Assembly (NCBI GenBank): GCA_021325455.1
Contig: JAJPHD010000010.1
Span: 186,001-250,000 of the forward strand
Origin: Actinomycetota bacterium
GTDB lineage: Bacteria > Actinomycetota > Acidimicrobiia > Acidimicrobiales > JAJPHD01
Length of the DNA: 64,000 nucleotides
Direction of reading: 5' to 3'
A program made the translations under genes and the position numbers. How positions within the stretch are numbered: position 1 is the first letter of the stretch; every line of letters starts with the position of its first letter. The notes below the pieces were generated by a model that did no database searches, was not told the DNA's origin, and saw nothing but the letters and a program-made list of their open reading frames with translations. Of this stretch, positions 10,251 through 18,082 are shown piece after piece.

Positions 10251-10985
10251 GTGGCCCAGAACCATTTCGACGAGGCGGTAGCGGCCCGTTACGACCTGAC
10301 CGAGGCGGACATGTTCGCCCCGGCGGTCCTCGCCCCTGCGGTCGACTTCCTCACCAAGCAGGCTGGCGGGGGGCCGGTCCTCGAGCTGGGGATCGGCACC
10401 GGGCGCGTCGCCCTACCGCTCAGCCAGCGGGGGATCCAGGTCCACGGCATCGACCTCTCCCCGGCCATGGTCGACCGCCTGCGGGCCAAGCCGGGCTCCG
10501 ACGCCATCGAGGTCACTCTCGGCGACATCTCCACCACCCGAGTGGGCCGGGCCTTCCGCCTCGCCTATCTGGTCTTCAACACGATCATGAACCTCACCAG
10601 CCAGGACGAGCAGGTGGCCTGCTTCAGGAACGTCGCCGACCACCTCGAGCCAGGAGGGCGCTTCGTCATCGAGGTGGGCGTGCCCCAGCTCCAGCGCCTC
10701 CCACCGGGAGAGACCGTACGGGCCTTCGAGGTGACGGCGAGCCACTTGGGCTTCGACGAGTACGACGTCTCTCGCCAGAGGCTGGTCTCCCACCATTACC
10801 TCCTTCACGATCAAGGGGCCGACCTCAGGTCGTTCCCCTTCCGCTACGTCTGGCCCGCCGAGCTGGACCTCATGGCCCGCCTGGCCGGCATGAGCCTGCG
10901 GGAGCGCTGGGGCGGGTGGCGGCGGGAGCCGTTCACCTCGGACAGCACCGGTCACGTCTCCGTATGGGAGGTGCCGGCTGCCTGA
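10251..10985 (+). CDS. Class I SAM-dependent methyltransferase
   Basis: A small-molecule methyltransferase of about 244 residues. The SAM-binding motif I is VLELGIGTGRVALPL, followed by an acidic GIDLSPAMV motif and LEPGGRFVIEVG. I chose the GTG at 10251 (VAQNHFDEAVAARY) because this family begins close to NHFDE; an in-frame ATG at 10215 would add 12 unlike residues. The substrate is unknown. It lies 75 bases after the kinase/aminotransferase fusion on the same strand and may be co-transcribed. Confidence 0.8.
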   Translation: MAQNHFDEAVAARYDLTEADMFAPAVLAPAVDFLTKQAGGGPVLELGIGTGRVALPLSQRGIQVHGIDLSPAMVDRLRAKPGSDAIEVTLGDISTTRVGRAFRLAYLVFNTIMNLTSQDEQVACFRNVADHLEPGGRFVIEVGVPQLQRLPPGETVRAFEVTASHLGFDEYDVSRQRLVSHHYLLHDQGADLRSFPFRYVWPAELDLMARLAGMSLRERWGGWRREPFTSDSTGHVSVWEVPAA

Positions 10986-11015
10986 CCTCTCCCACGATGC
11001 CGGGACCCGCCTCTG

Positions 11016-11219
11016 CTAGGAGGCCGGCAGGGGAGGCCCGGTGAGCGAGTCCCGCTCGAAGGAGGCAATCACCTCCTTGGAGGTGGTGGGGGCAAGCGGA
11101 TCGGCTCCGGGTGGCATGTAGCGGTATAGCGAGATGACCCGGCCATCGTCGTCGAAATCGTCCGCTTCGACGTCGATGACGCTGCCGTCGTCCGCGAACT
11201 CCAGCCTGAACCTACCCAT
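11016..11219 (-). CDS. Small hypothetical protein, 67 aa
   Basis: The last 67 codons of a longer open frame look like a real acidic protein (MGRFRLEFADDGSVIDVEAD, then DFDDDGRVISLYRY). The upstream part of the frame is Arg/Pro-rich and antisense to the GC tandem repeats, so I start it at the ATG at 11219. No clear ribosome-binding site was found. Convergent with the methyltransferase. No family recognised. Confidence 0.45.
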   Translation of the reverse strand: MGRFRLEFADDGSVIDVEADDFDDDGRVISLYRYMPPGADPLAPTTSKEVIASFERDSLTGPPLPAS

Positions 11220-11347
11220 CCGGGGAACCACGATAGAGGAGAGGACCCCGGCGGCGAACCACGGAACACGCTGAGGTTGACCAAAGAGCGCCCGGATATT
11301 GCCGCTCGCCGCGGCCCGGCGGCGGTAGCGGTCGCTCTCGGGCGGGG

Positions 11348-11430
11348 GGGGCTGGCGTCCGGGGCCGCTCCCGGGCGGGGCTGGCGTCCGGGGCCGCTCC
11401 CGGGCGGGGCTGGTGTCCGGGGTCGCGCCC
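11348..11430. repeat. 29-bp tandem repeat, about 2.8 copies
   Basis: Three consecutive copies of a very GC-rich unit containing CTGGCGTCCGGGGCCGCTCC begin near 11348, 11377 and 11406. The first two are nearly identical and the third is degraded. They lie just upstream of the GlsB-like gene, within its probable leader or promoter region, and could vary in copy number by slippage. Confidence 0.75.
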
Positions 11431-11463
11431 GCCCGGGGCCCACGGATCGGGCACAATCTGGGG

Positions 11464-11736
11464 ATGGGACTCTTCATCCTCTCTCTGGTGCTCGGTGGCC
11501 TGATAATCGGCGGCCTTGGCCGCCTCCTCGTCCCCGGACCGAACCCCATCGGGATCTTCCGGACCCTCCTCGCCGGGTGGGGCGGCTCCTTCCTGGGCGG
11601 ACTCGTGTGCAGGCTGGCCCTCGGCATGCGTTACCGCTACTCCCTTGTCGTAGGGCTCATCCTGGCGGTCATCTTTGCCGCCCTCATAGTGTGGGCCTTC
11701 GAGGGGAGCACCCTGAGGCGACGGTTGGGCCCTTGA
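11464..11736 (+). CDS. GlsB/YeaQ/YmgE-type small membrane protein
   Basis: A 90-residue protein with three hydrophobic segments and glycine-rich turns (LIIGGLGRLL, GWGGSFLGGL), matching the transglycosylase-associated/GlsB family of stress-linked membrane proteins. I chose the ATG at 11464 because the longer frame from 11413 starts inside the tandem repeats with an unlike basic segment. Function in the family is poorly known despite the name. Confidence 0.75.
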   Translation: MGLFILSLVLGGLIIGGLGRLLVPGPNPIGIFRTLLAGWGGSFLGGLVCRLALGMRYRYSLVVGLILAVIFAALIVWAFEGSTLRRRLGP

Positions 11737-11904
11737 GCGGCCGGCGGCAGTCGGTGCCGGCGCGCTGTCGGCCCTACCGCACGAGCCCGGCCCACGTGGC
11801 GAGCGTCGCAACCTGAAGAGCCCTCAGCCGACCAGATGTAATCGTCACCGCCCACCCCGCCGGCGCGTCCCACCGGGCACGATCGGGATAGGAGAGATTG
11901 GTCT

Positions 11905-13059
11905 ATGTCCCTCGTAGGCCGGCTGGACCGGTTCCAGCGCCGGCACTGGTGGGTCGGCTTCCCACTCGCCGTGCTCTACAAGTGCCTGGACGACCGGGCC
12001 ACGTACCTGGCCGCCACGGTCACCTATTACGTCCTGGTGTCTCTGTTCCCCCTGTCCCTGTTGTTCCTGAGCGGCGCCGGGTTCTTCCTGGACGGGCACC
12101 CATCCATTCGGGCCCAGCTCATCTCGACGGCCGTCAGGGACCTGCCGGGGATCGGCTCGCACCTGCGGGCCAGCCTGAAGGGATTCTCGGGCAGCGGGGT
12201 GGCCCTCGGCGTGGGGGCAGCCGGGACCCTGTACGGCGGGTTGGGGGCCACCACCTCCGCCCAATGCGCCTTCAACCAGATCTACGGCATCATGCGCCAG
12301 GAGCAGCCCAACCCGATCGTCACCCGCCTGCGAGGCCTGGGCCTGCTGGTGCTGCTGGGCGCCTTCATCCTGGCATCCACGGGCCTGGCAGTGGTCGCTG
12401 CCACCGCCAACAGCCTCTCTCTCCGCTACGGCGCCGGCTTGCACATGGCCGTCTACATCGTGACCTTCCTCGTCGACGTGGGCCTCTTCAGCGGCGGCTT
12501 CCGGCTGCTCATAGCCTGCGAGCTGCACCTGCGCAACGTCCTCCTCGGGGGGGTCATCGCCGCCGTGGTGTGGGAGCTGCTGCAGACGCTCGGTGCCCGC
12601 TACATCGCTCGCCTCGTCGGCCACGAGACCGCCATCTACGGAGCCTTCGGGGCCGTCCTGGCCGCCATAGCCTGGATCTACCTGGAGGCCCTGGCCCTGA
12701 TGGTCGCCGCCGAGGCCAACGTGGTCCAACAGCACCGTCTGTGGCCCCGCGCCCTGATGGGGCAGTTCGTCGACGGTGTCGACTTCACCGAGGGCGACCG
12801 GGCCTGCTACCGGATGTACGTGGAGGCGTGGCGCTTCAAGCGCTCCCAGACCGTGCAGGTGGACGGCCCCCCTTCCACCCGGCGGGAGGTGAACGGCTCG
12901 GTCAAGCCTGGCCAGAGGCCACCGGTCGACCGGCGCCGTCTCCTCCGGCGGCCCGGCCGGGGGGGCCTGACGGCGGCGGTCGGGGAAGGGGACCGCGGCC
13001 CCCTCCGGGGGGACCCCCCTCCTCCCGGCCATGGTGGCCGGGGGGACCCGGCCGGCTGA
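11905..13059 (+). CDS. YihY/BrkB-family membrane protein
   Basis: A 384-residue integral membrane protein. The segment LAATVTYYVLVSLFPLSLLF near residue 35 and the later GAFGAVLAAIAWIYLEALAL are typical of the YihY/virulence-factor BrkB family, with about six transmembrane helices. The last 60 residues are Arg/Pro-rich and probably cytoplasmic and disordered. An SD-like AGGAGAG lies about 10 bases before the ATG. The family's role is not settled; older annotation as RNase BN is wrong. Confidence 0.85.
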   Translation: MSLVGRLDRFQRRHWWVGFPLAVLYKCLDDRATYLAATVTYYVLVSLFPLSLLFLSGAGFFLDGHPSIRAQLISTAVRDLPGIGSHLRASLKGFSGSGVALGVGAAGTLYGGLGATTSAQCAFNQIYGIMRQEQPNPIVTRLRGLGLLVLLGAFILASTGLAVVAATANSLSLRYGAGLHMAVYIVTFLVDVGLFSGGFRLLIACELHLRNVLLGGVIAAVVWELLQTLGARYIARLVGHETAIYGAFGAVLAAIAWIYLEALALMVAAEANVVQQHRLWPRALMGQFVDGVDFTEGDRACYRMYVEAWRFKRSQTVQVDGPPSTRREVNGSVKPGQRPPVDRRRLLRRPGRGGLTAAVGEGDRGPLRGDPPPPGHGGRGDPAG

Positions 13060-13213
13060 CCTCGTAAGCCGCCTCCCCACAGGGCCTGCTTCCGTGCGGC
13101 GCCGACCGGAGGCCGTGCCCGGTCAGCCGCCGAGGCGGGCGGAGCGGCCGTCCTGGGGCCGGAACAGCCGGGGCCCGGAGGGCGGGGGATGACTTACACA
13201 CTCTGCCGAGCTA

Positions 13214-13226
13214 AACTTTGACGTAA
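13214..13226 (+). promoter_or_regulatory. Candidate operator in the crtE promoter, AACTT-N3-C-N-TAA
   Basis: The 225-bp non-coding stretch before crtE holds one AT-rich island around 13190-13230. Within it AACTTTGACGTAA matches, in 9 spaced positions, AACTTCCGCATAA found on the minus strand just before the opposing carotenoid operon (22326 down to 22314). Both copies point toward the operon they precede. They may bind the MerR/DICT regulator encoded at 22343; this is inference. Confidence 0.4.
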
Positions 13227-13284
13227 TGCGAACCGCCCGCCCCTCCCGGCCTGCTCCCCTCCTCCTGCCTGCCCGGTGGGGATC

Positions 13285-14382
13285 ATGAGGGCGGCAAGCA
13301 GCGGGATCGGCCGCTTCTTGGCCCTGGTCGACGACCGCCTGGAATCGGTGCTGGCCGAGGAGGAGGCCCGTCTCGACAACCCCCACATGGCAACCCTGCT
13401 AGGGCCTCTGCGCCGGCTGGTGCTGTCCGAGGGCAAGCGGATCCGGCCCATGTTCTGCTACTGGGGCTGGCGGGGAGCCGGGGGGGTCGAGGACCTGGCC
13501 GTGGGCCATGACCTGGTCGGGGCGGCTGCCGCCCTGGAGCTGGTCCACACCTGTGCCATCGTGCACGACGACCTGATGGACCGCTCCGAGCGCCGGCGGG
13601 GGCGGCCCAGCCTGCACCGGGAGCTGGCCGTCTGGCACCGGGGCCGGCGGCTGCGAGGTGATGCCGATGACTTCGGGACCTCGGGCGCCCTCCTGGCCGG
13701 CCACCTGTGCCTGGTCTGGGCCGACCGCCTGCTGGAGCGAACGGCCGCCGGGACGTCCGGGGGGGTCCGCTCGCTGTCACAGGAGTTGCGAGCGGAGGTG
13801 AGCGCAGGCCAGTACCTCGACCTGCTGGCCGGAGCGGGGGCCGTGGGCGGCTCCCTTTCCTCCTGCCTGCACCTGGCCCGGCTGAAGACAGCCGGCTACA
13901 CGGTGGAGAAGCCCCTGCACATGGGAGGCCTGGTCGGCGGAGCCGGCCCAGAGGTCCTCGAGTCCTACACCGCCTACGGGGTGCCGCTCGGAGTCGCCTT
14001 CCAACTGGCCGACGACCTGGCCGACGCCATGGACGAACCGGGCACGGACGGGGGTGAGGACCTGCGGGCCGGGAAGGCCACGGCCCTGTTGGCCCTGGCC
14101 CGCCAGGGGGCCGACCCCGCCGAGCTCGGCCTGCTCGACACCTGGGTGGGCTCCCCTGCCATGGGGGAGACCGAGATGGCCGCCGTGAGGGAGGTGCTGG
14201 CCACCACCGGAGCGCTCGACGCCGTGCAAGGGCTGATCGCCGACCAGGTCGCGCAGGCCCAGCGGGCCCTGGAAACCGCCCCTATCCCGCTGCCGGCCCG
14301 GGCGGCCCTGTCCGACCTGGCGGCGGCCGTGGGCCACGGGGGCGACCGGCAGGGCCGGAGCCGGGTGGCGGTAGCGGGATGA
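13285..14382 (+). CDS. crtE: Geranylgeranyl diphosphate synthase CrtE
   Basis: Trans-isoprenyl diphosphate synthase of about 365 residues that condenses isopentenyl diphosphate units to GGPP, the carotenoid precursor. The first aspartate-rich motif is HDDLMD, about 95 residues in. The second is QLADDLADAMD. The substrate-binding GKRIRP is present. I chose the ATG at 13285; an in-frame GTG lies 9 bases upstream. It is first in a tight plus-strand operon crtE-crtYc-crtYd-crtZ; its stop overlaps the next start by 4 bases. Confidence 0.92.
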   Translation: MRAASSGIGRFLALVDDRLESVLAEEEARLDNPHMATLLGPLRRLVLSEGKRIRPMFCYWGWRGAGGVEDLAVGHDLVGAAAALELVHTCAIVHDDLMDRSERRRGRPSLHRELAVWHRGRRLRGDADDFGTSGALLAGHLCLVWADRLLERTAAGTSGGVRSLSQELRAEVSAGQYLDLLAGAGAVGGSLSSCLHLARLKTAGYTVEKPLHMGGLVGGAGPEVLESYTAYGVPLGVAFQLADDLADAMDEPGTDGGEDLRAGKATALLALARQGADPAELGLLDTWVGSPAMGETEMAAVREVLATTGALDAVQGLIADQVAQAQRALETAPIPLPARAALSDLAAAVGHGGDRQGRSRVAVAG

Positions 14383-14738
14383 GAGCAAGCGCCCCACGGC
14401 CTCGTCGGGCTGGTCGGTGGAGCTACCTGGGCCTGCTCGGTGGCTGCCTGGCCGTGACCCTTCCCCTGGAACTGGTCCTGGGAGCACGCGTGTGGCGCCG
14501 GCCGGGGCGCCTGGCGCTCACCCTGGGCCCCATCGTGTCCGGCTTCTCGTTGTGGGACGTGGTTGCCATCTCCGCCGGCCACTGGGCCTTCGACGAGCGG
14601 TCCACCAGCGGGAGGAAGCTGCCGGGAGGCTTGCCCATAGAGGAGCTTGCCTTCTTCGCCGTGATCCCCACCTGTGCCATCCTCACCTTCGAAGCGGTGT
14701 CCACCCTCCTCCGCCAGGGCCATCGGCACAGGCCATGA
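14379..14738 (+). CDS. crtYc: Lycopene cyclase subunit CrtYc
   Basis: A 119-residue membrane protein with three predicted helices. The segments WDVVAISAGHWAFDE and LPIEELAFFAVIPTCAILTF are typical of the CarR/CrtYc lycopene cyclase domain. In actinobacteria this pairs with CrtYd to cyclise the ends of lycopene into beta rings, giving beta-carotene. ATGA overlaps join it to crtE upstream and crtYd downstream. Confidence 0.9.
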   Translation: MRASAPRPRRAGRWSYLGLLGGCLAVTLPLELVLGARVWRRPGRLALTLGPIVSGFSLWDVVAISAGHWAFDERSTSGRKLPGGLPIEELAFFAVIPTCAILTFEAVSTLLRQGHRHRP

Positions 14739-15121
14739 CCGGGACGCCGAGGGGCCACAGGAGGGGACAGGGCCGCCCCGGCGGAGGGGCCCTGGGCGCC
14801 TACACGCTGTGTGCAGCCGGGGCGGTCGCCGGGGCCGTGGCAGCCGAGCGGGCCTGGCTGCGCACGGGCATCTTCCGGCGGGGCTCCTACTGGTTGTCCC
14901 TGGCCATCGTGGGCCTCTTCCAGGTGGCAGTCGACGGCTACCTGACCAAGCTGCCCGACCCCATTGTCATATACCACCCGAGGCACTGCAGCGGAGTGCG
15001 GTTCCCGATGGACATCCCGGTCGAGGACTGGGCCTATGGCTTCTCGCTGGTCACGCTGGCCATGGCCTTGTGGGAGAGGGCCGGGCAGCGAGGGGCCCCT
15101 GGCACGAGAGGAGCGAGATGA
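14735..15121 (+). CDS. crtYd: Lycopene cyclase subunit CrtYd
   Basis: A 128-residue partner of CrtYc with a similar three-helix layout. FPMDIPVEDWAYGFSLVTLA matches the PxED-type motif of the second half of the heterodimeric cyclase. The ATG at 14735 overlaps the crtYc stop and its own stop overlaps the crtZ start (ATGA). The two-gene form is characteristic of actinobacteria; in some fungi and archaea the halves are fused. Confidence 0.87.
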   Translation: MTGTPRGHRRGQGRPGGGALGAYTLCAAGAVAGAVAAERAWLRTGIFRRGSYWLSLAIVGLFQVAVDGYLTKLPDPIVIYHPRHCSGVRFPMDIPVEDWAYGFSLVTLAMALWERAGQRGAPGTRGAR

Positions 15122-15633
15122 GGCGCCAGACCACCACAGCCGTGACGGCCTTCGTGGCCATGGAGCCGGCTGCCTATGCGGCCCACCGCTTCGTGATGCA
15201 CAAGGTGGGCTGGGCGCTGCATCGCAGCCACCACGTCCGTAGCGCAAAGCTCCTGGAGGCCAACGACGCCTTCCCGACCACCTTCGCCGCCCTGGCGGTC
15301 ACCACCGCGGCCCTGGCCTCGCGCCACCGGAGCCTGCGGCGACTGAAGGCGGTGGTTGCCGGGGTCACCGCCTACGGGGCAGCGTACGGCTTCGTGCACG
15401 ATGGCTACATCCATGCCCGCTTCGGGCATCTTCCCCCGGTCAGGCCTCTCGAGTACCTGAAGCAGGCCCACCGCCTCCACCATCTGTTCGGCGGCGAGCC
15501 CTACGGCATGCTGTTCCCGGTGGTGCCGGCGGCGGTGCGCCAACGGGCCGCCCGCCTGGAGGGCGCGGGCCGGCTCGGGGCGTCCTTGGACAGGGGTCCG
15601 GCGGCCCGGGGCACCCCGTCCGAGGCGGCCTGA
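15118..15633 (+). CDS. crtZ: Beta-carotene hydroxylase CrtZ
   Basis: A 171-residue fatty-acid-hydroxylase-superfamily membrane protein that would hydroxylate beta-carotene to zeaxanthin using a di-iron centre. Histidine motifs are HRFVMH, HRSHH and HRLHHLF, plus HDGYIH, as in CrtZ. The last 133 bases overlap, antisense, the 3' end of the converging crtB gene; the conserved core ends before the tail that overlaps. Confidence 0.9.
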   Translation: MRRQTTTAVTAFVAMEPAAYAAHRFVMHKVGWALHRSHHVRSAKLLEANDAFPTTFAALAVTTAALASRHRSLRRLKAVVAGVTAYGAAYGFVHDGYIHARFGHLPPVRPLEYLKQAHRLHHLFGGEPYGMLFPVVPAAVRQRAARLEGAGRLGASLDRGPAARGTPSEAA

Positions 15634-16574
15634 GCCGGTCCCGCCCACCCCCCCAGAGCCAAGGAGGCAGCAACGGCAGCCTTGGTCAGGCCTCCCACCT
15701 GCGCCCGCCCCGAGAACACGTCGTAGCCCCGCGCCTCCACCCTGTCCAGGATCCGGGAGTAGAGCACCCTGGCCCCGCTCACGCAGCGGGCCGAGGCCGG
15801 GGGGAGCCCGGGAATGCCCCGGTCGGCGGAGCTGTAGTAGGACCTGGCCCGCTCGATCTCGAAGGAGAGCAGATCCACCCACTGCGGGGTCACCCGGCGC
15901 TGGGCCAGGGCGGGCTCGGCCCCGAAGCGGCGGATGTCCTCCTGGGGGAGGTACACGCGCTCCCGGTCGAGGTCCTCGCCCACGTCGCGGATGAAGTTGG
16001 TGAGCTGGAAGGCCACCCCGAGATGGCGGGCCGCCCCCGCCGCCTGGGCGGAGACGGGCTCCAGGATGGGAAGCACCATCTCGCCGATCACCGCCGCCGA
16101 CCCGTCCATGTAGACGCAGAGGTCGGCGAAGGTCTCGTAGCGGGAGACGCTGAGGTCCATGGCCATGGACGCAAGGAACCGCTGGAAGCAGGAGGCGTCC
16201 AGGGAGAAGGCCGCCGCGGTGTGCACGACCGCCTTGAGCACCGGGTCCTCGGAGCGCCCGGCCTCCAGGTCGGCGAAGAACCGGTCCCCGAAGGCAGCCA
16301 GGGCGGCTCTCCGCTCGCTGACCGGGGCTGGCCCCAGGTCATCGACGATGTCATCGGCATAGCGGCAGAACCCGTAGATGGCATGGACATGGTGGCGCTT
16401 GAGCCGCGGCAACAGCCTGGTGGCCAGGTAGTACGTCCGCCCGTGGGCCCGGGCCAACCGGCGGCAGCGCTCGTAGGACTCCTCCAGGGAGGTCCACCCC
16501 GCCCCGGCCGGGGGGGCACCGGGGCGGGGGCGCCAGTGGCGGCGCGGCCTCGGCCTCAGCGCCACCGGCCCCAC
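15501..16574 (-). CDS. crtB: Phytoene synthase CrtB
   Basis: Phytoene/squalene synthase family, 357 residues; joins two GGPP molecules to phytoene, the committed carotenoid step. Substrate-binding aspartate motifs are YADDIVDD and NFIRDVGEDLDR. The conserved core ends about 45 residues before the stop; the Ala/Arg/Pro-rich tail lies opposite crtZ. The GTG at 16574 overlaps the end of crtI by 19 bases; a second in-frame GTG at 16565 is also possible. Last gene of the minus-strand carotenoid operon. Confidence 0.93.
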   Translation of the reverse strand: MGPVALRPRPRRHWRPRPGAPPAGAGWTSLEESYERCRRLARAHGRTYYLATRLLPRLKRHHVHAIYGFCRYADDIVDDLGPAPVSERRAALAAFGDRFFADLEAGRSEDPVLKAVVHTAAAFSLDASCFQRFLASMAMDLSVSRYETFADLCVYMDGSAAVIGEMVLPILEPVSAQAAGAARHLGVAFQLTNFIRDVGEDLDRERVYLPQEDIRRFGAEPALAQRRVTPQWVDLLSFEIERARSYYSSADRGIPGLPPASARCVSGARVLYSRILDRVEARGYDVFSGRAQVGGLTKAAVAASLALGGWAGPAQAASDGVPRAAGPLSKDAPSRPAPSRRAARWRTAAGTTGNSMP

Positions 16575-18082
16575 CTCTTCCTCCAGCTTCCCTTGGCCCA
16601 GCGCTGGATCCTCTCGGCTGCCAGGCGCCCCGAGACCAGCACCATCGGAATGCCCACCCCGGGCCTGGTGCCCGAGCCCACCAGCACCAGCCCGGGGACC
16701 CGGGCGTCGACGTTGTCGGGACGGAACGGCCCGGATTGGAGGAACCGGTGCGACAGTGAGAAGGGTGTGCCCCGCTCCAGACCCTGGCGCTCCCAGTCGG
16801 TGGGGTCGGTGAAGTCCTCCACCTCCGGCTCACCCTCCAGGTGGTACCCCAACCGGCCCAGCCGGGCCACCAGATCGGTCCAGGCCACGTCCCGCTCCGT
16901 GCTCCAGTCGATCTCGCCGTCCAGGTTGGGTACGGGCTCCAGGGCGTAGAGGCAGTGCCGGCCTGGCGGGGCCAGGGCAGGGTCCGTGACCGTGGGCAGG
17001 GTCACGAGGGTGGACGGGTCGGCCATGCGGGTCCGGCCCGCCAGCAGGTCGGCAAAGGCCTGGTCCCATTCCTGGCCGAAATGAATGTTGTGGTGGGCGG
17101 CCCCGGCACCCACCTGCATGGGGCCGCCGGCCGTCCAGACCACGCACGACGGCGAGTACCGTCCCCGGCGGACCGCCCGGGGAGCCCGCAGCCCTCCGAG
17201 CAGATGGCGGTAGACAGCAGGCACGTCGGCGTTGGCCACCACGGCCTCGGCTGGCACCACCTCGCCGCCCATGAGCCGGACCCCGGCCACCGCACCGTCG
17301 GATCGCCGGCGGAGGACGGAGCCCACCTCGGCCCCGTACCGCAGGTCCGCTCCCGCACTGAGCGCGGCCCGGGCCAGCCCCCGGCTGACGGCGTGGATCC
17401 CCCCCTCCGGGAACCAGAGCCCCTCGACGGCATCCATGTAGGTGATCACCCCGTAAAGGGCCAGGGCCCGGAGGGGGGAAAGGCCCGCGTAGAGGGCCTG
17501 GAAGGAGAAGAGCCGGCGCAGCCGGGGATCGGCAAAGTGCTCCCCCACCACGGCGGACAGCCGGCGCATGCCCCCCAGGCGAACGAGAGCGAGCAAGGGC
17601 CCAAGAGGGCGGAGGAGGTCGAGGGGCGAGTCGTAGTTGCGGGCTATGAAGGGCTCCTGCTCGGCCCGGTACAGCCGGGTCAGCCAGTCGCAGAAGCGCC
17701 CGTAGGCAACGGCCTCACGGGGACCACAGGTGAAGGCGATCTCCTCGGACATGGCCTCCCGGCCATGGCGGACATAGATGGTACCGGCACCGGCCGGGTC
17801 ATCCCCTGAGGCGAAGCAGGCCCGGTACATGGGATCCAACCGCCGCAACCGAAGGTGGTCCTCCATCCGGGCCCCGGCAGCGGCAAAGACCTCGGAGAGG
17901 ATGCCGGCCATGGTGAGCACGACGGGGCCGGTGTCGATCCGGTAGCCGCCCTGGTCCAGCACCCCCGCCCGCCCACCGGGCACCGTCCCCCTCTCCAGCA
18001 CCGTGACCTCGTGGCCCGCCCCCGCCAGGTAGCAGGCCGCCGAAAGGCCACCCAGGCCGGCGCCCACGACCACCACCCTCAT
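16556..18082 (-). CDS. crtI: Phytoene desaturase CrtI
   Basis: FAD-dependent desaturase, 508 residues, that would convert phytoene to lycopene. The N-terminal dinucleotide-binding motif is VVVGAGLGGLSAACYLA with LERGTVPGGRAG after it; the C-terminal VLVGSGTRPGVGIPMVLVSG is the CrtI signature. The frame remains open far upstream, but that part is a shadow of the glycosyltransferase gene; the ATG at 18082 makes the usual 4-base overlap and the usual length. Confidence 0.95.
   Translation of the reverse strand: MRVVVVGAGLGGLSAACYLAGAGHEVTVLERGTVPGGRAGVLDQGGYRIDTGPVVLTMAGILSEVFAAAGARMEDHLRLRRLDPMYRACFASGDDPAGAGTIYVRHGREAMSEEIAFTCGPREAVAYGRFCDWLTRLYRAEQEPFIARNYDSPLDLLRPLGPLLALVRLGGMRRLSAVVGEHFADPRLRRLFSFQALYAGLSPLRALALYGVITYMDAVEGLWFPEGGIHAVSRGLARAALSAGADLRYGAEVGSVLRRRSDGAVAGVRLMGGEVVPAEAVVANADVPAVYRHLLGGLRAPRAVRRGRYSPSCVVWTAGGPMQVGAGAAHHNIHFGQEWDQAFADLLAGRTRMADPSTLVTLPTVTDPALAPPGRHCLYALEPVPNLDGEIDWSTERDVAWTDLVARLGRLGYHLEGEPEVEDFTDPTDWERQGLERGTPFSLSHRFLQSGPFRPDNVDARVPGLVLVGSGTRPGVGIPMVLVSGRLAAERIQRWAKGSWRKRWGRWR

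Noticed and set aside
8706-10265. 519-aa minus-strand frame opposite the fusion protein
   Set aside because: Shadow of the kinase/aminotransferase gene, with typical His/Gly/Pro bias.
13194-13217. TTACAC and TAAACT before crtE as -35 and -10
   Set aside because: Spacing is only 12 bases, too short for a normal promoter pair.
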